Below are positions 1 to 11,300 of a DNA stretch of 60,000 nt, in pieces (positions within the stretch are counted from its first letter, which is position 1; each line of letters opens with the position of its first letter). The notes under the pieces were generated by a model that saw nothing but the letters and a program-made list of their open reading frames with translations, had not been told where the DNA came from and made no database searches. Source of the stretch: Phoronis australis (taxonomy: Eukaryota > Phoronida > Phoronidae); assembly GCA_002633005.1 (NCBI GenBank), contig NMRA01000015.1:1176218-1236217 (forward strand). The letters are read 5' to 3'. A program made the translations under genes and the position numbers.

Positions 1-2416
1 CTCAATTCCACAGAGAGAGAGTGCTGTTTTACCGCTTGCACCAAGCTACTTAGTTTGGATTGAAAGGCTTGTGTTTGACTAGCACAAACATTGTGGAAAT
101 TTCTTGTAATTGTGCTAACCAGTTATATACATCAAAGGACTTTTCTCTTGTTGATAGTTTGAAATGGTCCTTTGCTGAATGTATAAGGGTCTCTTGTGCA
201 AAATCAGATTTTGTGATTTAAGATGTGCATCTGGGCAGCGGCCGACCTTAGATGTGCATCTGGGCAGTTTAAGGTGCCCACAATTTTGAAAAACTGCCAT
301 ACATCGAACTGAAGTCATTACAAGCTATGGTTTGTGAACTCATTACGATAAAACGTGCCGACTTCACAGGGACAAAAGTAAAGGAACGAAATGCCGATCC
401 ACCATGACAGATAATTTCACTAACGTACTTGAAGACAGATGTTGCCAGGTGTGCCTTATAATTGCTGTATGATCTTCTGTATGGGATCTGATAGTCACTG
501 TGTGAACTCCCATGATCCCTTTTCAATACAAGCAACTATTATTTAGGCCAAAATGTTCATACAAAATGACCCACAATTCCTTGTCTTAACTGCTGGGCGG
601 AAGCGAATATTATCGTCCGAGTAGGCTTCGCTCATGACCAAGAATGAAAGGAAATCAACAACAAATTTAGCATAATGATTAAGCCATTCTGTAAGTAGAA
701 TTTTGCCGCCTTAATAGTCATTACCAGTAATTTTCCTGTTGCAGAATTGGCGGTAATGACGAAGAAAGGGTATTTTGTCCGATTGCTTTTGTCTTGTCCT
801 GTACTGTGCCAGTGAATACTTCTTACTGTAAACTGTCACGAGGGTTGATTGCAGATCATTTTATCCGATTAGTATTGACGAGGTCCACAAGGTGTATGGC
901 AACACCGGGCTATTGTACTTAAACACTGTGGATTGTAAATTTTTTATTTTTGCTGCTATAAGTAGCCTTGGAAGTATTTAATTTTGATATCAATACTGTC
1001 CTGATAGAGTAAAGCTAAAACGGACCATGACGTGTCATTGACATATTTAGACAACTATAATCTGATTGATGATGGACTGCTAAGTTTGGTGTCCATGGAA
1101 CCATCAGCTAGTTTCGCCAAGGTTACCATATTTTGCTTAAAAGTGTCATTTTGGACAAGAGGCAGAATACGTTTGAAAATCTGAGGCAAAGTAGCATTCT
1201 GGTCATAATGTGAGTTGTACAGTTGTTTTTTTATTCCAGTTTTGAAGTAGATAAGAGTTCAGTTGACCATCATTGTTTTGTATTGTTCATTTTGACTATT
1301 GTTATATTATTGCATTGTAGGTTGCTTAGTTACCATATAGTACATGGATTGTTGAAGAGCTGTGCAGTTCACTATTGTGTATAGAACGGTCATTTTATGA
1401 TTGCATGGCTGTTTCAACCAGTTAACAGTTTGTGACGTTTCTGAGCTCTTTAGTGAAGTGACATCAGTACAAGTTAAACTCTTTCACTGCCAAGCTTCAA
1501 CGTCTGTAAACTGTGTTAAATTCATTTTTACCCTTAGCTTTTGAAAATATTTGGTATGCGTCCCGACTTCTTACGCATCATGGCTAATGGAGCTAGGGAA
1601 GTTGTTGGAAATTTAAACCAAGACAAATAAAAAATCATTTTGAAAGTCTTACTACGAGTTCAAGTAATCATTTAGTCATTTTAGTTGTACTATTTTATAA
1701 TCATTTATGCTTGACAACACCCATTTATTTTAAAATTAGCATCCGTGTATTTTTGTGCTTAATTCCTGGAAAGTGAACACATTGTAAGAAGAAACCATGC
1801 CGGACTTTCATGGAATCTCAATCATTGTAAAATAGGAGACTTGTACTTTTTCCATTACCTTGCCATTGTTTGGGTAGTTAAGACATTGTTGTGAAAAGTT
1901 TTAAGACATTGTTTTGACAAGTAATGCTGTAGTTCCTGTTTCAGTAGATTTTCAACAGTTTGATGGTCACTGTTATGCATTTTCAAACTATTCCTGAAGA
2001 AGTGCGAATATACATTGTATTGATTCTCAATATTTCTTACTCTTTGGGGAAATTTTACACGGTGTCAACATTATCATTGGCCAGTGTTGAACTCTCCTTT
2101 TTCGCAATGGTAGAAAAACAGTTAGCACGAAAAATAGGGTGCAGTAATGCATTCCAGATTTCAGGACCTAATAAAAAACAATACGTCACATACCCATAAA
2201 CAATTGTGTTTTCTCAAATTATTGTCTTTTGTATTGTAATGGACTCTACAACAGTTTTATTGGCATTAGAATCGTAATTGTTGAGTTTTGATGTGCAGTA
2301 GGGAGACCATGCCAGCAGTCACGGTGAAGAATAGCTAGATCAGAGTCTGATCCATTAAAGCAGCATTGTGGGTAAATAACTGGAGACTCTTAATGGCATT
2401 GTGGTATTTCAGTACA

Positions 2417-2645
2417 GGGACCCATTCCAAGAAACTGACTTAAGTTCATGTTTGGCATAAATCTAAGATTTGTCTCAACTTCCAAGCCTTCAAACCTTGA
2501 AACCTTCCACATCTGGTAAGATAGTCAAAAATAATACAAAACTTAGTAAAAAAACTATTAGTCAAACGGATGTGAGACAAATTTTACGTTTACCTTAAAA
2601 TTGATAGATTTGTGTTACACAAGTCAGTTTTCTTGAAACGGGCCC
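2417..2645. repeat. Inverted-repeat (MITE-like) element, about 229 bp
   Basis: The left end (AGGGACCCATTCCAAG then AAACTGACTT) and the reverse complement of the right end (GGGGCCCGTTTCAAG then AAAACTGACTT) match over about 26 bases with a few changes. The interior is AT-rich and has no open frame. The termini resemble the GGGCC(C)GTTTCA-type ends of many small non-autonomous DNA transposons. I could not define a target-site duplication. Confidence 0.55.
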
Positions 2646-3660
2646 CAGGGCTATAAGTTGTAATTTAAGGTTTCAAACATTGTTTTCAAAAAAACAATGC
2701 ATTCGGCAATGAAATAACATCAGTTACAAGGCTTAACATTGAAGGAGACACAAATCCCAAGATCCCGACAGTGCCTGGGAAAGAACCTTACATCACCATA
2801 CAATGATTGTTATTTCTTACAATAACTCCAAACAAGGACCAGTCCCTTGGCAATGTCAGTTTGCATAACCAAAGAATAGCAATTTTACTTCCGGTCAATA
2901 CTATTCATCTAATTTCAGTCAGTGCACATTAATGCATCTTTTCCTGCTTGTACTACCATAATCTGTCCACTTTGTGTTTATGATCAGGGGTTTAATGCTT
3001 CTGCTCAGTTATGTTACGTGGCCAACCAGGCAAGAATTTGCAGTTGATGGCCAGAGACCCCCAAATTTTATGAAAGACTTCTCGAAAATTGGCCAATCAC
3101 ATAGCGTGAAACTGAAAAAAAATACTTGTCAATTTTTAAATAGTCTTGAGTAAAGTTTGGAAGTCTCGGGGCAAGTGTAGAAGTAGGATATAAATATTGA
3201 TGTTTTAGAATGGACAAATTGTCCACTCTTGCTCCTTTACTTCATTTGAAAATGTTCAGATTATTCTACTATAATTTCAAAAACTAAATTTCAAATTACT
3301 TCTTAATCTTGACCCATGACATCCATTGGCCAGAAAATTTTGGTCACAAGACATCAATTTATTTAAAGTAATCCCAAGGTTTTTTTCAAGCTCCAACAGT
3401 AACATCGACTTCATTGCTTTACCCGAAAAAATGTTGGATTCTATGCCACGTCAATTCATGTGAAAATTTATTCAAGTATGCAAACTTCGATCGTGCAGAC
3501 AGGCATGAGAGATATCTTAATCTTGACTGTGCTGTTTGATGACAGTAGGAATATGCAGATAAAATAGCAAGTCCTTATCAGACATATATATCTATATATA
3601 TTCATATTCACCACGAAACATCTACACATTCTCACTAGTGATGCAATATATACATTTCAA

Positions 3661-3706
3661 GTTCTAGTTATCATAGCCGATGCTTTAGACAATCTATAAC
3701 TAGAAC
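3661..3706. other. Stem-loop with 11-bp perfect arms
   Basis: GTTCTAGTTAT at 3661-3671 is the exact reverse complement of 3696-3706, with a 24-base loop. It may lie in the VAMP 3' UTR if that UTR is long. No function can be assigned. Confidence 0.45.
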
Positions 3707-5017
3707 TCAACCCAAAGTGAAATCCAGAATACCGAGTGTAGGCCAACATCTTGCGCAATTCTAAATAATACACTGAACATTCCCATGAAATTATATTGCC
3801 CAATAACCATGACATGTTTTTAAAACAACCAGTGACTCTGAAAGAAGACTAATCTCCCATTCAACTATTCTCCTGACAGTTTACTGACATCCTCCAAGAC
3901 AGAAGAGCTCTTTGAATAAGACTGCTTCAGATGAAATTGACTGAAATGATTGGGAATGTGAAGACATGCAATGGTTAGTTGTCATGAAGCAACACTCCGA
4001 AATTTAGTGCGCCAGTGATGCAGCGCACATATGCCAAAAATGAACCCTGAGATAATTGTACGTATTTGATTTACAAAGTCCCATGCAAGATGTTCCCTGC
4101 TCACCCGTTCATATCTGGTCACTCGATGGAAACAGAAAAAATAAATACAATCAGCAACTTTTACTGGGTAAAGCACAAGAGACTCCAAACTTAAACTTTT
4201 TAAACTTACAAAACAGCAAAAGGTAACACAAACATAAAACATTGCACTAATGACCAGATAATTTTCTATGTGGTGTTGCTGAGACAAGTCAAGACATTTG
4301 TAAACCAACGAATTCCACAGAAGAGGTCAAATGCCGAACAAGCTTTGTTGACCTTTTGATCAGAGGGGAGTAACAAGACGACTACATGCGAAAAGAACTC
4401 TACCACATTTTGAAAATCCTGTGGTTCACAGTATAATATACAGACTCGACAATTTACAATTAACATAAATTACATTAAAATAGTTTTATGACAGTAATAA
4501 TAACATTAATGATAGTATTTCCCACAACTCCCAGAAGCGATATCACATACAAACCTACAAATTTTTGAAAAGCTTATATATGCAATATTTGTGTCAAGTA
4601 CGTTTCACTAACACAGAACTAATAGAAGTGAAGTTTTCCCAACTGAAAGGAAACCGTGCTTCTAACCCAATCAGCACCAAACTCAATGTTCAAGAAATGG
4701 CAAACAACAGCGAGTACAGGAATGATTCCACGTAGTCCAGGTGGACCGTATGACCAAACAATATGTACATTTATCGACAGCTTGTCACAGACTCACTCAT
4801 GGACAGCAGGCGGCAATTTTTACGCACCGAAAATTTTCCGCCATTTGGAAATCCGCAAATGTTTGGGTTGAAACTTAACCAATATCCAGTAGATACGTAA
4901 ACAAAAAACTAATTTAAATCATCATTAAGAATTCTCTAAGTTGTCCCAACAAAGAACGAAAGCGTGCACACAGACGAGTACTGTTCTACAATTAAACCAG
5001 CCACCTGCTGTCTAAGA

Positions 5018-5031
5018 GCGCCACCTAGTGA
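5018..5031 (-). promoter_or_regulatory. CTCF-like motif
   Basis: On the minus strand the sequence TCACTAGGTGGCGC matches 13 of 14 positions of the bilaterian CTCF core CCASYAGRKGGCRS. It lies between VAMP and whatever gene is to the left. A single motif match is weak evidence; occupancy is unknown. Confidence 0.25.
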
Positions 5032-8000
5032 TTTAATTGCAATAAACAAGTAGATCTAGAAAACATTACAAGGTTGAAGAAAGTGAAGAGGCTGTAACTT
5101 AAGTACAGACTTACTTCAATATCATGTCGGTTGTGAAGCCTGCGAGCACATGCACACGGTATGTAAAGTTGTGTGGTTTAAATCCACATGAACCACCATG
5201 CTTTGTAGAGTTGTAGAAATAAAGCAATGTTAAAACACTTGGGTCATTTTTAGAACCATGAAACAGTCAAACTTTCAGCAAGCGCTCGCACGCAAAAGAA
5301 CGACAAGAAACCACCTACAGTCGAGTAATCATTTCTGGCAATAACCTGAACTAGTTACAGTTAGTAATAGTGTGTGTGAACTATGATAAGAATACAAGAC
5401 AGTTGTTCCTGGGTCTGGCTTCACTGTGGTGAAGTGGTTACAGCTGGAGTAGTCGGTGATGGGTTAGGTTTGTCGCCAGTCCCTACACTGGTGGCGATCC
5501 ACACTGAAATGGCAAGAAAATCCTCAATCACATGTGACCAGGCATTGTGGGACACCTGCTTCACACACTGCAAAGGCAGAAGCTGGGAATTCACCCAACT
5601 TCTCTATCTTCAATAAATCACCATTTTCACACGATTAGAAGACGTTTATGATAAACCGTTCTACTCGGCTGTGAGAAGTTTGCTTCGTAAGTACTACTCA
5701 ACATGGTGCCGTGAACCTTCAACAAAACCAGCCAACATCAAAAGTCCCCAGCAAAACACAACTGAGAAGTAAAGACAACTTCACTCTCCCTTGATGTTAC
5801 CTTATCTGAACTTCAACAGAGAGCCTGAAATATATCAGGAGTCAAACAATTCCCACCAAATCAATAAATAATTCACTGATACATCCACCTTCCATAAAAG
5901 CTGTTGCAAGGTTATGCAGACCATTCTCAACAGCGCCGTGCATAAAGCCAAATATCAAACTACGAAGGTAAAAGCTGATACTTTCTTAAAGTAGAGTGGG
6001 ATTTGTGACCATTCGCCATTAATTGGGGCATATAAAAATTAGCAAAAGTAGAAAGGTACATTCATACCAAAACAAAGGTATATTCATACCAAAACAATGG
6101 CATCAGTAACATAACCAAATCTCATTTGATAAAAATTTTCGAGATGAAATCTCAAAAAATGCCATTTTTTTAAATTATCACTTCATTTTCGTTTTATGCA
6201 AATATTGATCTTTTTAATGAATAACATAAAAATTCCATTTAGATGCAAAAGATGAACATATTATGAACAATTCCTAATGTATTGTAGAGCAGTGCATAAA
6301 GTGTATTACCTGACAGTATCATCTGAATCCCATCAGCCATATCATGTTTCCAAGTTACCAAATTTGCACATTTTTGTATGGTCCTACATAACTAACATTG
6401 GACCTAGTGTTAAAAAGTTGACCTATAAATCTGACCATTCATAACTCCAGTACTTAAACTGGTCTACCTTACCCTTTTCCAAATAACATTTTCAGATAGG
6501 GTTCTCAGGAGTCATTTTGACTACGCAACTCCAGTTTGTTTCAAATTTGGAGGATGGCATATAAACAAAAACCTATAAGTATGGTTGCTTTTCAGGACAC
6601 CAGCTAACTACACCTGTTCACAACGAAAATTTCTTACCCTTTGCACTGAAACAGTAATTATCTCATAAGAATTAACAAAAGCAAAGCACACCACTAGGGC
6701 CCTCCCTAATTACACAACAACAGAACTCTCCTTTGTCCTAGATATAAGAAATGTGTTGTTTTCTGAATGGCCTTGTTTTGGAGTGCCAGACACATTTCCA
6801 TGTCGGAGGTGTATGGCCGTGAAAATATTCCCCGATTCAACTGCTTAAAAGTTTGGGAATTTAAATGGTATCTTCGAGAAAGGTGACTTTGTTAAGTTTA
6901 AAATTATCCGGAAATTTTGCTTTATCCACACGCTCTATGTTTTCTTGTCTTTGATTGATTTCGGGAAGGGGAAGAATTTATCATCACGCGTCCATGCATT
7001 TGTCCAGTTTATCTAACACACTCCCGTAGGACCTGCAGCCCACAGCACAGCAGTAATACTCACTGACAGATATTGCGGCGCTGTGGGTAAATACAGCGAG
7101 ATTCGAGAGTAGCTGTGTTATCTAGGACGACCCTATTGCAATGTGGCTACTTCGGTGCATCACAAACGACAAAACTACAAGAAATTCATCAGGTGTACTA
7201 ATACAAGTAGACTACCAACAACATTAAAATGAATTACTGTACAGCAAAGTACAGGCCTGTTCTATTGACAGCAGAACCTGCCTTCCAACTGTATCAATGT
7301 GTCAATACTTCAAGGTTGAAGCCAGCAGCTTACAGCAACGTTGTGCCACTTAGTTTTATACATGAACAGATCTAAGCCTTCTCACTGAGCCGACTTTACT
7401 GTACTCTAAAACAAATTGTAACACTTTCATACAATCTCAATAAAAGTGAATGGTTTTTAAGCCTAGGTATCACCTAGAACGGCGTAGTGTCAATCAAACA
7501 GAAGGACCAGAAGAGGTCAAACAGAAGGACCAGAAGAGCTCAAATAGAAGAATCCACTGGAGACAGATTCATGAAGTTATAAACCTTTGGGTCTTTTTAC
7601 AAACGTGACGTCGAAAGGACAAACAGACAGACAGACCGGGATGATGGTACTATACATCCACACAAGTGTGAACGTAAAAATTATTCTTATTTTTTTTTCA
7701 TTTTCAAAACATGCACTCCTTACCTTTCCAACTATTTAAGGACATATCAATTGAAACTTCAGTTAAAAAGTTTTTAAAGACACAGCGAACTAAGCAAAAA
7801 AAAGTGAGGAAATAGATCCTACTTTTACGATACTCATGAAAATGAAAAGAATACGATGATGTAGCAAATGTAGGGTGAAATGAGGGCACAACAAGGTGAC
7901 GACAAAATGAAATTAAATGAATTTATGCTCCTGGTCCCAGTAGCAAAAAAGAAACTAAAGTGGAAATCAAGACTCAAAAAAAAAAACAAATCGCAACAGC

Positions 8001-8183
8001 ATGTGAACTGTAGACTTAAACAGTCACAGCTAAACTACTTGCAGCAGAAAAGGGTGTGCAAAATTGAGTCAGCAACTAAATGCCACAACTTAAAGACTTG
8101 AAAAAGTAAGATGGCAGAAAATGACTCAAGAACACCAACACGCAAAATAATAATGACAACACAACCATGTACCCTGTCTACGC

Positions 8184-8389
8184 TCAAGCCTGGGCACCCG
8201 CTGGAGGGCCCTGGCCGGTCCCCTGGCCGGTCCCCTGGCCGGCCCCCGGGCCAGGCACCTGGCCAGCAGGGACAACGGGTTGCTGAGGTTGCCCAGGGGC
8301 AACGGCACCAGGCGGGTAGGCATTTGGCTGGTAGACAGCGGGTGCCGTCGTCGGTTCAGCTGAGGTTCCGAATTTCTGCCACAACCACA
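8184..8389 (-). CDS. VAMP: VAMP last exon: end of membrane anchor and long Pro/Gly/Gln tail
   Basis: The acceptor TTCAG precedes 8389. The single G carried from any of the three anchor exons plus TG gives Val, then WLWQKFG completes the anchor and the tail runs to a stop at 8184. The tail, about 62 residues after QKFG, is rich in Pro, Gly, Gln and Ala, with a short GTGQ repeat (12-bp units in DNA, about 8208-8245). By SNARE topology it faces the vesicle lumen or the cell exterior. Vertebrate VAMP2 ends almost at once after its anchor, so this is a large extension. A nearby AG (after GTGGTTGTGGC) would give an immediate stop in this phase, which is why I chose the acceptor at 8390. Confidence 0.85.
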
Positions 8390-11300
8390 CTGAATGAATG
8401 CATGGGAGAGAGAGAAAGTGGGGGTGTTAAGCATTACCCAAGACACCATTACACTCTTATGATATACTAAGGATGAAGTGACTGGATATGGTAATCACAA
8501 AACATGAAGGAATAAAGCTTTGAGTGTCCCATAGCACCAAGGCAAGCAATTGCTATAGGTTAGGAAAGTTACGCAAAATCACCAACAAACTGAACAGCTC
8601 CTAAACCACATAAAACCAACATTTTACTGCATTTGTTTTTTGCTTTAATACTTTCAAAAAATTATGTTGTGACAGTACGAGGAATGACAACATGTCTCAT
8701 GATGGGAGATGACAAAAGAATGAACAATGTCAATCAAGTTGCTATTGGAAACACGCTGATATGACGATAAGTGAAACACCTACAGCTGGTACACACACAC
8801 TTAAGTACAGCTAGTATGAAGACTACAATATTGTCATGAAGCTTGATTACACTTAAGTATAGCTAGTATGAAGACTACAATATTGTCATGAAGCTTGATT
8901 ACACTTAAGTATAGCTAGTATGAAGACTACAATATTGCCATGAAGCTTGATTACACTTCCATGTTGATACCAAGGAGCGTAGTAGTATAGGAGAGTTCAC
9001 TTCTGAGTTCGCTGTTACCGCTACTACTAGCGCCGCCAAGTGGTGAACAAGCTACGGTCAATCAGGAAGCGCCAAAACAATGGGGACGGACGCATTTTGC
9101 AGTGCGATAAATTGCATGAATTCATCCACGAAAACCCCAGACGTGTCATTTTGTAGGTTTCCTAAGGATCCAGAAAGGTAAGGATTATCTGTTATTCAAT
9201 AATATGATACATTGTCTTTCATTTTGTGTGTTCTGTTCACGGTTGTTAGACAAGTCGATCGCAGTCCCGGTGCCCGGCACTGTCTGTTGTCTGCAGTGTA
9301 GGCTAGACCTACTGGGCAGCCGGCGGAAGAGGACTATGATTAACGTACGATGTGATCGTCAGCTTTTTGGATACTTGCAGTCCATGTATTCCAAATCAAA
9401 ATGTCACTCTAACGATCGCAGGGATAATTTTAGGAAAACATTCCCATGGCCATGGGTGAATATGAATCGTGGTGACACGGCCATGGCACAATCACAGCCA
9501 CAGGCCACAGGGCCTTTTAAGTCTTTCATTAGTCAAGTCAGAGAATCTGTGGGTCTCGGTGAAAAGTTGTGCAGCCCTTAAAATATCCGTGGATCGACAT
9601 TTGAGTCCTAGTTTTTTTAGTTGACACCAAGACGCTTTTGTCTCTATCACAATCACAGTACGACAGGACTTCTGTAGTGTAGTTTAGTGTAGGCTACCAG
9701 TCTCTGTGAACCTGGTGAGTATGAGGTTTGTTCCTGAGTCTCTCATTGATTTCTGTTCAGGTGCAAGCACTGGGAGCCGACCTTATGAATAGAGTGCATC
9801 CTACTTGTCCAAGAACTGCAACTTATGCTCTCATCACTTCGAGGAGTCCATGTTGATGAATGAAGAACAAGCTGGTATTGAATGCAGTGCCCGAGCAGTA
9901 TTTGATGTCCCCAGTCCACCAAAAATGAAGACGTCAAAAAGTTCTACGGAAATTATGTTACAGCTGTGGAATAGGCTTTTTGCATTTCTGATTATCGTCT
10001 CACAAAGCAAGTACTGGAACATCACGTGTAGAAAGGACAATTAGTCAAAATCTGGTTTTCGTATTTTACTAAGGTTGATCAGATTGAAACATTTTATGAA
10101 TGGTTAGCCTGTGATTTGAAGAGAGCCAAAGTGAAACTGATGGGTCTTTTAGAGTCTGAATGGTGGGCTGACATTTTGTTAAACCCAAGCTATCCATATC
10201 ATTTTGCTTCTCAATGACACTGAAACACCTCTGTGAGTAAATTAGTTATCAGCTTCAACGCATTTCGTTGGCAAAAAGAGCTGTTGTTTTCTAGTGAATA
10301 GAGAGTGAGAAGGTTGGTTAGATTTTCTTGTTGTATTGGTGTATGTGTTGCCTATTTTGTACGTTTTTGGAGATTGTGATTAATTTAAGCTCCAGTTGTG
10401 GCTAAGTAACAAATATGATCTTGTGGTCTAGCTTTAGCTTACCTGAAATATTTACTGTTATTGATAATATGAACAGTGGGTATAGAAAATAAAAATTTTA
10501 GTTTTATCATCCATTAAAAGTCTTTTTAATTCAGTTTTGTATGAAGTTGTGTGGCTAGTGAATATTTTGATTGCTGTTCAGCACCTCTTAACTTTTTTGT
10601 CATGACATTTTGAGCTTGGACTGGTTATGGTGGGGATATACTCAATGTGGGGGGGGCTCGAATTCCCGACGATGTAGACCTTTTGCTAACAAGTGAGTGG
10701 GCGGACTAAAAAAAAAAACGGGGACCACCACTGTGAATTGCGCGTTTCCGTTTCTTTAGTGGACTTTTGTCCCATTTTCTCGGACTTTTTGTCTCGTTCA
10801 AGCCCCCCGAGCCCCCTGGGTGCGCGCGTGGGAGAGTGCAATCGAGTTTACCCTATGCTGGAATGTCCAAGAAATAATGGGATGTTCTAAAATTATATTA
10901 CGATTTTGTGGTAGTGATGAATTGCTTTCTTCTTCTTACATGTGTAACACCCACTACACCAAACAATTATTCACATTGTTAGTATCCTGGTGCATTGAAT
11001 AAGGAACACATGCGAAATTGGGTGGAGGTGAAACCAGCAGTGAGCTGGGAGCAACATGTTTGTCAATGGTCAGGGGAGCAACCAAAATTTATGACAATGG
11101 GAATGGCTCAACACCCATGTGGCATACCCCATTGGTTTTTACCTGTTTAGCACTCCTCCCATGTAACCCCCCTGGGAGATGGTCAACACCCATTTGGCGC
11201 CCACATGGTTTTTGCCTTGTACCCCCTTAGCTGTCACCTGTGGGGAATTACCCTCTGAACCCCCAGGAGCAATCATTCAAATTTTATTGTCCATGGAGGT

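Larger units (their letters stand above)
1..8183. other. No supported gene; downstream flank and possible 3' UTR of VAMP
   Basis: I find no conserved coding exon on either strand; open frames here are short and lack recognisable domains or splice sites in frame. The VAMP gene on the minus strand ends at 8184, so part of this stretch should be its 3' UTR. Minus-strand AATAAA hexamers occur at 3467-3472 and 3358-3363 and could end a 3' UTR of about 4.7 kb, but none is decisive. A plus-strand AATAAA at 1626-1631 could end a gene entering from the left. The stretch holds an inverted-repeat element (2417-2645), a stem-loop (3661-3706) and a CTCF-like site (5018-5031). Confidence 0.5.

Noticed and set aside
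3982-4308. 108-codon minus-strand frame downstream of VAMP
   Set aside because: No domain, no splice-phase support, composition of non-coding DNA.
8111-8470. 119-codon plus-strand frame over the VAMP tail exon
   Set aside because: It is the antisense shadow of the GC-rich tail exon; the minus-strand frame joins the VAMP exons in phase.
9204-9581. 125-codon plus-strand frame inside the transposon
   Set aside because: It lies in the intron between the two THAP pieces, has no recognisable domain and no continuity with them.
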